A stretch of DNA of 22,087 bases, taken from NCBI GenBank assembly GCA_018673255.1, contig JABHDC010000084.1, positions 1 to 22,087 on the forward strand. Reading direction: 5' to 3'. How positions within the stretch are numbered: position 1 is the first letter of the stretch; each line of letters opens with the position of its first letter. A program made the position numbers and the translations under genes. This document shows, piece after piece, positions 1 to 7,623 of the stretch. The DNA comes from Gemmatimonadota bacterium. Its GTDB lineage: Bacteria > Latescibacterota > UBA2968 > UBA8231. The notes below the pieces were generated by a model. That model saw only the letters and a list, made by a program, of their open reading frames with translations, was not told where the DNA came from and searched no databases.

Positions 1-15
1 CTAGCAGTCCGTTGA
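1..15 (+). repeat. Left terminal inverted repeat of the IS
   Basis: The bases CTAGCAGTCCGTTGA are the reverse complement of 1519-1533 except for one position. Read on the minus strand, this end gives codons for S-T-D-C followed by TAG, the same peptide the transposase encodes at the other end, but here with a stop codon. Confidence 0.8.
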
Positions 16-108
16 AAAACGGGTGATGATGAAAGAATTGAATTGCCTCGTCGTACGGCGTGTTTCTAGCTTGGTCGTGTTGCTGACCCGCACACTGGAG
101 TGACGCAG

Positions 109-1566
109 ATGGGGATGGGGAAACGCCAGCGGTCGAAGCAGGAGAACCTGTTTATTCCGACGGCGAGTCTGGCGCGTTCGGCCAGTCATGCTTTCTACGA
201 ACGTCTCAACGGCGCCCTGGCGGCGGAAGGCTTTGACGATTTCGTCGAAGACCTGTGCGAGCCTTTCTACGTGGCCGGCAAGGGCCGACCGAGTATCCCG
301 CCGGGGACCTACTTCCGGATGATCCTGGTGGGCTATTTCGAAGGGCTGGAATCGGAGCGCGCCATCGATTGGCGGGTATCCGACTCGCTGGCCCTGCGGC
401 CCTTCCTGGGCTACGAGCTGACGGACAGCACCCCTGACCACTCGACGCTGTCCCGCATTCGTCAACGCCTGCCGGTGGAGGTGCATGAGGCGGTCTTTGT
501 GTGGATCCTGAAAGCGCTGTCCAAGGCGGGGCTGTTGAAGGGCAAGACCGTGGCGGTGGATGCCACGACGCTGGAGGCCAATGCGGCGTTGCGCAGTCTG
601 CGGCGACGGGACACGGGGCAGACGTATGACGACTACCTCACCGACCTGGCCAAGGCCTCGGGGATCGACACCCCGACGCGGCAGGAGCTGGCCAAGCTGG
701 ACAAGAAACGGCCGAAGAAGGGCTCCAACGACGACTGGCAGCACCCGCATGACCCGGACGCCAAGGTCACGAAGATGAAGGATCGGCGCACGCATCTGGC
801 CCATAAGGCCGAGCACACCGTCGACCTGGACACGCAGGCGATCGTCGCCGTCAGCCTGGGCGATGCCAACGAGGGCGACACCTCGTCGCTGCCATGGAGT
901 CTGTTGCGGGCGGAGTTGAATCTGGACGCCGTGGCCGCCGATCCACCAGCGGGACGCAAACTGCATCGCCAGATACTGCACGAGGTGGTGGCGGACAAAG
1001 GGTATCACAGCAACGAGGTCCTGGTCGATCTGAGGGCAGGAGGCATTCGTAGCCACGTCTCCGAACCGGACCGCGGTCGACGCGTGTGGAAGGACAAACC
1101 CGACGCCAAGGTCGCGGTGCATGCCAACCGTCGCCGCACGCGCAGTGCCCGCGGCCAACGGCTGCAGAAACGACGCGCCGAGATCGTCGAACGCAGCATC
1201 GCCCACTTGTATGACACCGGCGGCATGCGGCGTCTGCACCTGCGAGGGCGCGGCAACATCTTCAAACGACTGCTCATCCACGCCGGTGCCTTCAATCTCA
1301 GCCTCATCATGCGCCAACTGCTCGGCGCCGGCACGCCGCGGGGCTTGGCGGCCCTTGGTCGGGCTCTTTGGACTTCGATCGCCGTCTTCAAGGCCGCCGT
1401 ATCTGTCCTCTCCGCCAGAATCGATCGCTGCACCGCCGTTGCTGCCTTTTCTGCACTGTCGCTGCTGCAAATCGAACCATCGCCCATCCGAATCGGACAT
1501 CCGCGTATCATGCGTAGATCAACGGACTGCCAGCGCTGCGTAGTTGATCATTCTGTACGGGTATAA
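109..1566 (+). CDS. IS1182-family DDE transposase, C-terminally extended by stop loss
   Basis: This protein cuts and joins DNA to move the insertion sequence. The N-terminal part (about residues 25-130) resembles the InsH-type N-terminal domain, with the typical TPDHSTLSRIRQRL stretch. The catalytic DDE triad can be assigned to Asp151 (VAVDATTLEANAA), Asp296 (VVADKGYHS) and Glu361 (VERSIAHLYDTGG). The ATG at 109 is chosen because GGAG lies eight bases before it; a GTG at 100 is in frame but has no ribosome site. The frame passes through the right inverted repeat, where the peptide STDC is followed by CAG instead of the TAG seen in the mirror-image left repeat, and ends at TAA 1564-1566 in flanking DNA. 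The last 11 residues are therefore probably not native. No internal frameshift is seen, so the core may still be active. Confidence 0.92.
   Translation: MGMGKRQRSKQENLFIPTASLARSASHAFYERLNGALAAEGFDDFVEDLCEPFYVAGKGRPSIPPGTYFRMILVGYFEGLESERAIDWRVSDSLALRPFLGYELTDSTPDHSTLSRIRQRLPVEVHEAVFVWILKALSKAGLLKGKTVAVDATTLEANAALRSLRRRDTGQTYDDYLTDLAKASGIDTPTRQELAKLDKKRPKKGSNDDWQHPHDPDAKVTKMKDRRTHLAHKAEHTVDLDTQAIVAVSLGDANEGDTSSLPWSLLRAELNLDAVAADPPAGRKLHRQILHEVVADKGYHSNEVLVDLRAGGIRSHVSEPDRGRRVWKDKPDAKVAVHANRRRTRSARGQRLQKRRAEIVERSIAHLYDTGGMRRLHLRGRGNIFKRLLIHAGAFNLSLIMRQLLGAGTPRGLAALGRALWTSIAVFKAAVSVLSARIDRCTAVAAFSALSLLQIEPSPIRIGHPRIMRRSTDCQRCVVDHSVRV
1519..1533 (-). repeat. Right terminal inverted repeat of the IS
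   Basis: TCAACGGACTGCCAG mirrors 1-15 with a single mismatch. The mismatch is at 1531, C where the left repeat predicts T, which turns the in-frame TAG stop of the transposase into CAG (Gln). Confidence 0.8.
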
Positions 1567-1616
1567 TCTATCACAGGAGGGGCCGGTTGTACGTGACGGG
1601 CCTCACGGTAAAGATT

Positions 1617-1632
1617 GTGAGAGAGATCTCAC
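1617..1632 (-). terminator. Possible weak terminator after the amidase gene
   Basis: On the minus strand, 18 bases after the amidase stop, a six-base-pair perfect stem with a four-base loop (GTGAGA-TCTC-TCTCAC) is followed by AATCTTT. The stem is short and the T-tract poor, so termination here is only a guess. The rest of the gap 1567-1650 holds one more small inverted repeat (CGTGA/TCACG near 1592-1607) and nothing else recognisable. Confidence 0.3.
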
Positions 1633-1650
1633 CGCGGGAGAGAACCGGGA

Positions 1651-2901
1651 TCAGCGTGTGCCAGGCTCGACGAGGGGCCAGAGTGCCGCCGACAGGATCT
1701 CGGACCATGTGAGCAGGGCTTCGTCCTGACCGAAGTCGGCTACCAGTTGCAGCCCCACGGGCAGATGGTCCACCCAACCTGCCGGCAGGTTGGCCACCGG
1801 TGTCCCGGCATGGGTCCAGGGCAGATTCATCACGGGGTCCCCCGTTGACTCCAGTCCGAATGGTGCCGGACCCGTCGCTGAGGGGCAGATCCACGCATCA
1901 ATACCGGATCTCGACATCTGCACAGCCAGGTGTTCGCGCAGTTGCGCCCGCCCGTTGCGCCCTGCCTCAAGCTGGGCCGGCGTCACCTGTTGGCCACGCT
2001 CAAGGATCTGGCGCGTGCGGGGGCGATACAGATCGAGGTGCTGGGCCATCCAGGCCGAGTGTTCGAACGCCATCTCCGCTGCCTGCACATCACTGTGGCG
2101 GGTATTGATGTCGGCAATGTCGTCAAACACCCCATCCACGTCTCGAATCTCGATCTCCACCTGACGAAGTTGCGCCAGCTGCGTCTCAAATGCCGCCAGA
2201 GCATCCGGCGAGGCTTGCTCGAGATACGGCCCACGCGGTACACCTAATACGGGGCGCCGTGGTGCGCTTGCTGTAGGCGACCAGTCATCGACCAGCACGG
2301 CCGCCGTCCGCTGCGCCATGACCGGATCCGTCGCGAACAGCCCGATGGTGTCCACCGATGGCGAGCACAGCAGCAGACCGTCGGTGGGTATACGGCCATA
2401 GGTGGGCTTGTAGCCAAAAACACCACAGAACGCCGCCGGTCGGATCACAGATCCGACGGTCTGCGTTCCGAGAGCGATCTGGCAGTATCCGGCCGCAACC
2501 GCCGCGGCGGAACCACTCGAGGACCCCCCGGGTGTATGCCCGGGATCATGGGGATTCGTCGTCAGGCCGGGCTCGAAAAAGGCAAACTCAGTCGTCACCG
2601 TCTTCCCGAGTACGATGGCCCCCGCCTCGCGCAGACGACGAACACACGCCGCCTCATCGCCGGCAAAGAGGTGGGTGGGCAACCGGGTACCTGCACCGGT
2701 GACCATGCCCTCTACGTGAAGGATATCCTTGATGCCGACCAGGTGCCCTGCCAACGCTTGCTCGACGGGTACCTGGGTCGCGGCCGCCATCACCCGTTCG
2801 CGGCGACCGGTCTCTGGGAGCAGAGCCTGCAAGACAGATTCGCGGGCTTCGATGACGTCGAGTCGGGCCGCCACATCCGAGAGAATCGAGTCGTAGGACA
2901 C
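1651..2901 (-). CDS. Amidase-signature-family amidase
   Basis: Hydrolyses an amide bond; this family includes GatA and many small-molecule amidases, and the substrate cannot be told from sequence. The Ser-cisSer-Lys machinery is visible: Lys58 in GIKDILHVEG, the glycine-serine loop PGGSSSGSAAAVAAG (124-138) carrying the cis-serine, and the nucleophile Ser151 in GTQTVGSVIRPAAFCG. At 416 residues it is shorter than GatA (about 480), and no gatB or gatC is nearby, so a stand-alone amidase is likelier. The GTG at 2901 is chosen because the TGA of the upstream gene runs into its ribosome site (TGAGGA), suggesting translational coupling; the open frame extends to 3003 but would overlap the neighbour by 95 bases. 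It is the last gene of a three-gene operon. No signal peptide is seen, so it is cytoplasmic. Confidence 0.88.
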   Translation of the reverse strand: MSYDSILSDVAARLDVIEARESVLQALLPETGRRERVMAAATQVPVEQALAGHLVGIKDILHVEGMVTGAGTRLPTHLFAGDEAACVRRLREAGAIVLGKTVTTEFAFFEPGLTTNPHDPGHTPGGSSSGSAAAVAAGYCQIALGTQTVGSVIRPAAFCGVFGYKPTYGRIPTDGLLLCSPSVDTIGLFATDPVMAQRTAAVLVDDWSPTASAPRRPVLGVPRGPYLEQASPDALAAFETQLAQLRQVEIEIRDVDGVFDDIADINTRHSDVQAAEMAFEHSAWMAQHLDLYRPRTRQILERGQQVTPAQLEAGRNGRAQLREHLAVQMSRSGIDAWICPSATGPAPFGLESTGDPVMNLPWTHAGTPVANLPAGWVDHLPVGLQLVADFGQDEALLTWSEILSAALWPLVEPGTR

Positions 2902-2908
2902 TGTATCC

Positions 2909-4066
2909 TCAGCTGGGTGTCGGATACAGCAGCTGGGTACGATCAGCTGCCACATCGACATCGCGAACCTTGCCGATGCGTGTCTCGAAGGCCTGCTCGC
3001 CATAGGCGAGGTTTGCCCTGCGCAGTAGAGGGATCAGCCTGCTCTGATCGAATGGCTCGATCTGTGGATGCAGCCACTCGCTGTCGATGGCGTGTTCGAT
3101 CAGAAAGACCACGCCCTGTCGAAGTGATTGGCCGTCCGGACCGGTATGTTGCCAGAGATCGACGCCGAAGTGGGCGCTCAGATCGGCCACATCAAAGAAT
3201 CCGAGGAGATTCATGGTGGAGTAGCTGAGCGACTTGGTCCGACGTAACTCGAGGGGCTGCGAACCGTCCGCCTCAAATTGCGAATCGAGTCGTTGCTGGA
3301 CCTCTCCGGCAACGCGTTTTCCCATTGCCTCATCGCCAGAGAAGGCGGCCAGGGCCAGGACCTGTGCGTCGTACCACGTGCCGTGGTTGTTGGGCTGACT
3401 GGCCTCATCTCGACCGTGGTCACTGGTCGTGAGCCAGGACAGATACTCGGTGCACCATTCCCGCATGCTCTGCTGATCCTCGTTCGACCATGCGGAGGAG
3501 GCCTCGAGCAGGCCGATGGCGTCCAGCAGCGACGGTAGCTGCGCCGTATCGATGATGCCGATACCACGCCCGTCGCAGTGCCCGGGGATTCCCTGTGCAA
3601 ACTGCAGGTGCGGATTCATTCGGGTCACCGGATCGATGAACCAGGTGCGCAGCAGCAGGGCCGCGTGATCCGCGAAGCGCTCGTGATCGCTGAAGTAATA
3701 GGCCAGCGCCAGCGTATTGACGACGCTGATCAGACCAGCAAGGCTTTCGCTATCCGCTTTCTCTCGATCCGGGTTGCCTTCACCATCTTTGCGGATGTAA
3801 GGCAGGCCGTCGTCGCGATCCGGATCGGGCCACCAGTAGGGTCCATGGCTCAGGTAATCATGCACATCGCCACTGGGTGGCACGGTCTTCTTGGCGAGGA
3901 CACTGAAAGGCCCCGCTGCCATGGCGATTTCGGCATCTTCCAGCAACTGCCGATCGGCTGCCTCCAGCGCCTCGTCCACCTCAATCACCCGGCGGCGGGT
4001 TTGGGGCAACCGGGTTCCGTCGACCAGGAAGACCCGTGGAACCTGCTCAGAATCGATGTCGCTCAC
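2909..4066 (-). CDS. PL5-type alginate-lyase-family protein, no signal peptide
   Basis: Resembles polysaccharide lyase family 5, which cleaves uronate chains such as alginate by beta-elimination in an all-alpha barrel. Family landmarks are DYLSHGPYWWPDP (70-82), PNNHGTWYD (225-233) and RRTKSLSYSTMNL (275-287). These supply Asn227, His228, Arg275 and Tyr282, matching the Asn/His/Arg/Tyr catalytic set of known PL5 lyases with the same Arg-to-Tyr spacing of seven. Length 385 is usual. Known PL5 lyases are periplasmic, but the start here (MSDIDSEQVPRVFLVDG) has no signal peptide; the start is fixed by a GTGA overlap with the stop of the preceding gene and a GAAGG ribosome site seven bases upstream. 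A cytoplasmic enzyme acting on imported oligosaccharides, or a different uronate-containing substrate, is possible. The fold is confident; the substrate is not. Confidence 0.85.
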   Translation of the reverse strand: MSDIDSEQVPRVFLVDGTRLPQTRRRVIEVDEALEAADRQLLEDAEIAMAAGPFSVLAKKTVPPSGDVHDYLSHGPYWWPDPDRDDGLPYIRKDGEGNPDREKADSESLAGLISVVNTLALAYYFSDHERFADHAALLLRTWFIDPVTRMNPHLQFAQGIPGHCDGRGIGIIDTAQLPSLLDAIGLLEASSAWSNEDQQSMREWCTEYLSWLTTSDHGRDEASQPNNHGTWYDAQVLALAAFSGDEAMGKRVAGEVQQRLDSQFEADGSQPLELRRTKSLSYSTMNLLGFFDVADLSAHFGVDLWQHTGPDGQSLRQGVVFLIEHAIDSEWLHPQIEPFDQSRLIPLLRRANLAYGEQAFETRIGKVRDVDVAADRTQLLYPTPS

Positions 4067-4926
4067 GCCTGTGCCTTCACCCACGTCCGCAGGTGCTTCC
4101 TGAATGACTTGTCGATGTATTTGCGAATTGTCTGCACGTCCTTGAAGCGGTCTCCGAAAACGGACAACATGTAACCGCCACCTATCTGCTCTGGACAGGA
4201 GAACATCTCGCGGCCGGGCTCGGCCGTTTCCAGCCAGTTGGCCAATACCCGATCGACAAACTCCATGAAGTCGAGGAATTCCGGCGTCACCTTGCCCTTG
4301 GCATTGAGCGCCGGCACCTGAGCATGGTGCCCGTTGAAGGGCCTGAAGTGGTACTGGTTAGCCAGCTTCATCAGGTCAGGACGCTCTGCCAGGCGATCCC
4401 AATAGGGCGGCGCCAGATGCTTCACGACGGCCGGATGCGAAAAGTCCCACGTCATCTTCAGGGGTCTGCCTTCTGCCGCCTCGAAGCCGGCCGCCAGGGC
4501 ATAGGCCTTTTCCGGTGTCTCGGTGCAGGTATCGCGATGCACCTCGATCGACACATCCAGGTCGAGCTGCTCCCCAACGGAGATGACCTTGCGAGCCACT
4601 TCTACGGCCAGTTCTGTCGTCGTATCGTGATCGAGCATCTGCACATTGCAGACGCGCGCGCCGTGTTCCTTGATTGCTGTCAGCTTCGGCTCCGCTTCGT
4701 CGACACCGCCCATATCTGTGGTGCAGGCGAAGATCAACCCCGAATCATCGACCTCCTCCCGGCTGAGCATGGCCACACGCCCGAGGAAACCATCGAAGCC
4801 GGCCTTCCTGATCTGCTTGAGCTTTCTGGGGACCGACCATTCCTTCTTTCCACCGTAACCACCAAGGGTGCCGAGACTGCACAGATGACGAATCTTGGGC
4901 TTCTTGGGTCCTTTGGTCTTTGACAT
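4063..4926 (-). CDS. Xylose isomerase-like TIM-barrel sugar isomerase/epimerase
   Basis: Belongs to the AP-endonuclease-2/xylose-isomerase-like TIM-barrel group, which bind a divalent metal and isomerise or epimerise sugars and related compounds. Likely metal ligands are Glu128 (SIEVHRDT), Asp161 (TWDFSHPAVVKH), His193 or His200 (YHFRPFNGHH) and Glu246 (CPEQIGGGY), in the order usual for the fold. Length is 287 residues. The ATG at 4926 is preferred because the purine-rich AGAGAGAC precedes it and the N-terminus is then a short basic tail before strand 1; the open frame continues to 4983 with no support. It is first in an operon with the PL5-like lyase and an amidase, suggesting catabolism of an amide- or uronate-containing sugar, which is inference. 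The exact reaction is unknown. Confidence 0.82.
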   Translation of the reverse strand: MSKTKGPKKPKIRHLCSLGTLGGYGGKKEWSVPRKLKQIRKAGFDGFLGRVAMLSREEVDDSGLIFACTTDMGGVDEAEPKLTAIKEHGARVCNVQMLDHDTTTELAVEVARKVISVGEQLDLDVSIEVHRDTCTETPEKAYALAAGFEAAEGRPLKMTWDFSHPAVVKHLAPPYWDRLAERPDLMKLANQYHFRPFNGHHAQVPALNAKGKVTPEFLDFMEFVDRVLANWLETAEPGREMFSCPEQIGGGYMLSVFGDRFKDVQTIRKYIDKSFRKHLRTWVKAQA

Positions 4927-5038
4927 GAGTCTTTGTCTCTCTTCGTGCGTGGAACAGGCGGGTCTCTTGCGGGGTATGCTCAAGCAGGATCACAACTTAG
5001 CGTCCATCGCGGTCAACGACAACCGATACCCGAAACGC

Positions 5039-5067
5039 TTGACCAGCCTTCAGACGGCCAATACATT
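5039..5067 (+). promoter_or_regulatory. Candidate sigma-70 promoter for the Mrp-like operon
   Basis: TTGACC (5039-5044, five of six matches to the -35 consensus) and TACATT (5062-5067, four of six to the -10) are separated by exactly 17 bases. Transcription would start near 5074, giving a leader of about 75 bases before the mrpE ATG at 5151. The gap 4927-5150 lies between divergent operons; no equally good promoter was found on the minus strand for the isomerase operon. Confidence 0.5.
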
Positions 5068-5150
5068 GTCGCAACTTTCGGCCCGCCATGGCAGCCTGTT
5101 CTCTTGCGATCTACCTCGCAGGTGATCGGTCTGGGCGGCCCGATGGCATC

Positions 5151-5678
5151 ATGCATTTCCTGTCCCATCCACGGCGTTTCCGACCGGAGTGTTCGGCCTT
5201 GGGTCGATTGTTGTCCCTCGCACTGATCTTGTTCGGCACCTGGCTACTGTGGTCTGGGGTCTATCAGCCTCTGATCATCGTCTTTGGTGTGGCCTCGTCG
5301 CTCTTTGTCGTCTGGCTGGCGGCACGAATGGGTGTCGCCGATGCCGAGGGCAATCCGGTCCATCTGATACCCCGCCTCATTCTCTATGTGCCGTGGCTTG
5401 TCTGGGCCATCATCAAGGCGAATATCGATGTGGCTGGACGAATCCTGCGCCCGAGCCTGCCCATCAGCCCGCGCATGGTGAAGATCAAGGCAACACAGAA
5501 GGACGACCTGGGACGAGTCGTCTACGCCAACTCGATCACGCTGACACCCGGAACGGTCACGGTCGATTTGCAGGGCGACGAGCTGACGGTGCACGCCCTG
5601 ACGGCAGAAGCTGAAGCCGACCTGCTCACGGGAGACATGGATGGTCGTGTGACCCGTCTCCAGGGCACGGGAGGCTGA
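5151..5678 (+). CDS. mrpE: Mrp/Mnh antiporter subunit E
   Basis: Small inner-membrane subunit of the multi-subunit Mrp cation/proton antiporter, equivalent to MbhA of membrane-bound hydrogenase. Three hydrophobic helices are seen (about residues 19-36, 40-60, 74-90), followed by a cytoplasmic domain with the family hallmark YANSITLTPGTVTVDL (125-140). The length of 175 residues is close to the family norm. The frame is open back to an ATG at 5088, but the ATG at 5151 gives the usual short N-terminus; neither has a clear ribosome site, so the start is uncertain. First gene of the ten-gene operon; the next gene begins four bases after its stop. In known Mrp complexes, loss of E lowers activity and assembly of the whole complex. 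Confidence 0.92.
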   Translation: MHFLSHPRRFRPECSALGRLLSLALILFGTWLLWSGVYQPLIIVFGVASSLFVVWLAARMGVADAEGNPVHLIPRLILYVPWLVWAIIKANIDVAGRILRPSLPISPRMVKIKATQKDDLGRVVYANSITLTPGTVTVDLQGDELTVHALTAEAEADLLTGDMDGRVTRLQGTGG

Positions 5679-5682
5679 TCTC

Positions 5683-5958
5683 GTGTTCGCCGCAACGATG
5701 GCCGCCGTGCTGGTCACCATGATCCTTGCCCTCGGCCGCGCCGTTCTCGGCCCCACGACCTACGATCGGATCCTCGGTGTCAATATGGCCGGCACGAAGA
5801 CCGTGCTGCTCATCGCCGTGCTGGGTTTCCTCACCGGACGCCCCGATTTCCTGGATCTGGCACTCATTTACGTGTTCCTCAACTTCGTCGGTACCCTGGC
5901 CGTGCTGAAATTCATCGAGCATGGTGACCTGGCCCGTAGCGCTGAGGATGCCGACTGA
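5683..5958 (+). CDS. mrpF: Mrp/Mnh antiporter subunit F
   Basis: A 91-residue protein with three membrane helices, equivalent to MbhB. Family features are the RAVLGPTTYDRILGVNM loop (19-35) after helix 1 and the DFLDLALIYVFLNFVGTLA helix (55-73). The start is a GTG, set by a strong GGGAGG ribosome site eight bases upstream that lies inside the last codons of mrpE. Its stop overlaps the mrpG start by one base (TGATG), so translation of the two is probably coupled. Confidence 0.93.
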   Translation: MFAATMAAVLVTMILALGRAVLGPTTYDRILGVNMAGTKTVLLIAVLGFLTGRPDFLDLALIYVFLNFVGTLAVLKFIEHGDLARSAEDAD

Positions 5959-6296
5959 TGGATAGCATGACCCCCATCGACATCGCCAGTTGGGCCGTAT
6001 TGATGCTCGGTGCCTTCTTCTGCCTCATCGGCGGCATCGGACTGCATCGCCTGCCTGACTTCTTCAGCCGTCTCCATGGCGCCGGCATCACCGATACGCT
6101 GGGTGCCGGTCTGGTGCTGTTCGGCCTCATGTTGCAGGCCGGCTGGACGCTGATCACGGTCAAGCTCCTGTTCATCCTCGCCATCCTCTGGCTGACGAGT
6201 CCCACGTCGACCCATGCCATCGCCAAGGCGGCTCGTATGGCCGGGCTGGAGCCGATGCTGGACAAGAGTGATGAGTCGCAGGAGACCAGCGCATGA
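5958..6296 (+). CDS. mrpG: Mrp/Mnh antiporter subunit G
   Basis: A 112-residue, three-helix inner-membrane subunit, equivalent to MbhC. The stretch GGIGLHRLPDFFSRLHGAG (25-43) between helices 1 and 2 is the family signature, followed by TDTLGAGLVLFGLMLQ. The C-terminal tail after residue 85 is polar and probably cytoplasmic. It overlaps the preceding gene by one base and the following gene by four (ATGA). Confidence 0.94.
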   Translation: MDSMTPIDIASWAVLMLGAFFCLIGGIGLHRLPDFFSRLHGAGITDTLGAGLVLFGLMLQAGWTLITVKLLFILAILWLTSPTSTHAIAKAARMAGLEPMLDKSDESQETSA

Positions 6297-6853
6297 TCTT
6301 TGAGATGACCGATCTGATCGATCTGTCACTGCTGCTGTTCCTTGCGGTCCTCGCCATCACGATTGCACGTCTGCGGAATCTGTTCGCTGTCGTCATCGTA
6401 ACCGGCTTCTACAGCCTGGTCTCGGCCGCTCTGTTCACAGTCCTGGATGCCGTCGACGTCGCCTTCACAGAGGCTGCTGTGGGCGCCGGCATATCCACTG
6501 TCATCATGCTGGCAACACTTCTGATCGTGGGCAGCGAAGAGAAGAAGTCGAGTCAACCGCGCATTCTGCCGTTGCTGGCGGTTATCGTAACCGGTGCCTG
6601 CCTCGTATTCGGCACCCTCGACATGCCGCACTACGGTGACCCGGATGCGCCGATACATCAGCACGTGGCGCCCCGCTATATCGAGGACTCATTCGCTGAG
6701 ATCGGCGTACCGAACATTGTCACCTCTGTCCTGGCCAGTTACCGAGGCTACGACACGCTGGGTGAGACCTGCGTCATCTTCACCGCCGGCGTGGCAGTTC
6801 TGATGCTGATCGGGCAGTCACTGCGATTCCGCCGAAAGGATGAGGCCGCATGA
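6293..6853 (+). CDS. MrpA C-terminal domain as a separate protein (MbhD + MbhE like)
   Basis: In a standard Mrp antiporter this region is the C-terminal third of the large MrpA subunit; here it is a free-standing 186-residue gene. Residues 1-82 match the DUF4040/MbhD domain, with VAFTEAAVGAGISTVIM (57-73) carrying the buried Glu60 thought to lie on the ion path. Residues 90-180 match MbhE, with the landmark APRYIEDSFAEIGVPNIV (126-143) and YRGYDTLGE (150-158). Five or so membrane helices are expected. In Pyrococcus Mbh these are two separate genes, in Bacillus Mrp one fused MrpA, so this is an intermediate arrangement. No NuoL-like N-terminal MrpA domain is attached. It overlaps both neighbours by four bases, so the ends are firm. 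Confidence 0.88.
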   Translation: MIFEMTDLIDLSLLLFLAVLAITIARLRNLFAVVIVTGFYSLVSAALFTVLDAVDVAFTEAAVGAGISTVIMLATLLIVGSEEKKSSQPRILPLLAVIVTGACLVFGTLDMPHYGDPDAPIHQHVAPRYIEDSFAEIGVPNIVTSVLASYRGYDTLGETCVIFTAGVAVLMLIGQSLRFRRKDEAA

Positions 6854-7275
6854 GCGACCAGCCGATCCTGCGGGTGATCGCCAAGATGTTCATCCCCTTT
6901 CTGATGCTCTTCGCCCTGTATGTCCAGTTCCACGGCGATTTTGGGCCAGGAGGCGGATTTCAGGCAGGTGTCATCTTCGCTGCCGCTCTCGTGCTGTATG
7001 CACTGATCTTCGGCACCGAACAGGCCAAGCACGTCGTCCACCCTCAGGCGCTGCAACTGCTCGCCGCTGGCGGCATTCTGCTATACGCCGGCACGGGTGT
7101 CGCCGGTATCCTGCTCGGCGGCAACTTCCTCGACTATGGCGCCCTCGACCATCACAATCCCGTTCACGGACAGCATCTGGGCATTCTGCTTGTCGAACTG
7201 GGCGTCGGGATCACGGTCACGACCGTGATGACATCGACATTCTTCATCTTCTCAGCCCGGAAGAAGTCGACATGA
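6850..7275 (+). CDS. mrpB: Mrp/Mnh antiporter subunit B
   Basis: A 141-residue inner-membrane subunit with four predicted helices, equivalent to MbhF. The family signature FHGDFGPGGGFQAGVIFAAA (27-46) is complete, as is the HGQHLGILLVELGVGITV stretch (105-122) with its conserved glutamate in the last helix. It begins with an ATGA overlap with the upstream gene, and its stop overlaps the start of mrpC. Confidence 0.95.
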   Translation: MSDQPILRVIAKMFIPFLMLFALYVQFHGDFGPGGGFQAGVIFAAALVLYALIFGTEQAKHVVHPQALQLLAAGGILLYAGTGVAGILLGGNFLDYGALDHHNPVHGQHLGILLVELGVGITVTTVMTSTFFIFSARKKST

Positions 7276-7622
7276 TGTCTCCGGGCCTGATCAACTACTG
7301 GGTCGTCATCTTCGTGATGATGGTGGGGTTCTACGTCGTCATGTCGACGGGCAATCTGGTAAAGAAGATGGTCGGACTGACCTTGTTCCAGACATCGGTG
7401 TTCATCTTCTACATCACCATGGGCAAGGTCTCAGGTGGCACGGCACCCATCCTGGCAGCGCCGGGCACGACATACTCCAATCCCCTGCCGCATGTGCTGA
7501 TTCTGACAGCGATCGTCGTCGGTATCGCCACGACGGCCGTGGGGATGGCCTTGATCATTCGGATTCGTGAAGCCTACGGCACCATCGAGGACGACGAGAT
7601 CCAGGCGGCGGAGCAGGCCTGA
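7272..7622 (+). CDS. mrpC: Mrp/Mnh antiporter subunit C (NuoK-like)
   Basis: A 116-residue, three-helix subunit homologous to NuoK of complex I and MbhG. The signature NPLPHVLILTAIVVGIATTA (74-93) is present. The frame is open far upstream through mrpB, but the real start is one of two tandem ATG codons at 7272 and 7275 overlapping the mrpB stop; the upstream extension is a shadow of mrpB in another frame. Confidence 0.93.
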   Translation: MMSPGLINYWVVIFVMMVGFYVVMSTGNLVKKMVGLTLFQTSVFIFYITMGKVSGGTAPILAAPGTTYSNPLPHVLILTAIVVGIATTAVGMALIIRIREAYGTIEDDEIQAAEQA

Positions 7623-7623
7623 C

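Larger units (their letters stand above)
1..1533 (+). mobile_element. IS1182-type insertion sequence, apparently complete
   Basis: The element is bounded by a 15-base inverted repeat, at 1-15 and 1519-1533, with 14 of 15 positions matching. Between them lies a single transposase gene filling almost the whole length. About 1.5 kb with one long DDE transposase is usual for the IS1182 group. The left repeat starts at the very first base of the window, so any left target duplication is not visible. An alternative reading puts the termini at 5-15 and 1519-1529 (11 bases, perfect), with CTAG and CCAG as flanking 4-base sequences that could be a diverged target duplication. The family assignment rests on transposase sequence features recalled from the family, not on a database search. 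Confidence 0.85.

Noticed and set aside
1..1500. A 499-residue open frame antisense to the transposase
   Set aside because: Its sequence is low in structure, rich in Arg/Gln/His and mirrors the high third-position GC of the transposase gene. The transposase frame carries recognisable DDE motifs, so this is a shadow.
1544..1729. A 61-codon plus-strand frame beyond the insertion sequence
   Set aside because: No ribosome site or motif, and it runs into the amidase gene on the other strand.
1651..2901. Assignment of the amidase as GatA of the tRNA amidotransferase
   Set aside because: It is shorter than GatA, and gatB and gatC are absent from the neighbourhood.
2536..3228. A 230-residue plus-strand frame across the amidase and PL5-like genes
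   Set aside because: It has no recognisable motifs and spans the junction of two well-supported minus-strand genes.
4927..5038. A leftward promoter for the isomerase operon
   Set aside because: Minus-strand pairs such as TTGTCG with TAAGTT at 17 bases match only half of each consensus, too weak to call.
6840..7271. Upstream extension of the mrpC frame through mrpB
   Set aside because: This part reads as Arg/Pro-rich nonsense and is mrpB in another frame; MrpC begins at the tandem ATG codons at 7272/7275.
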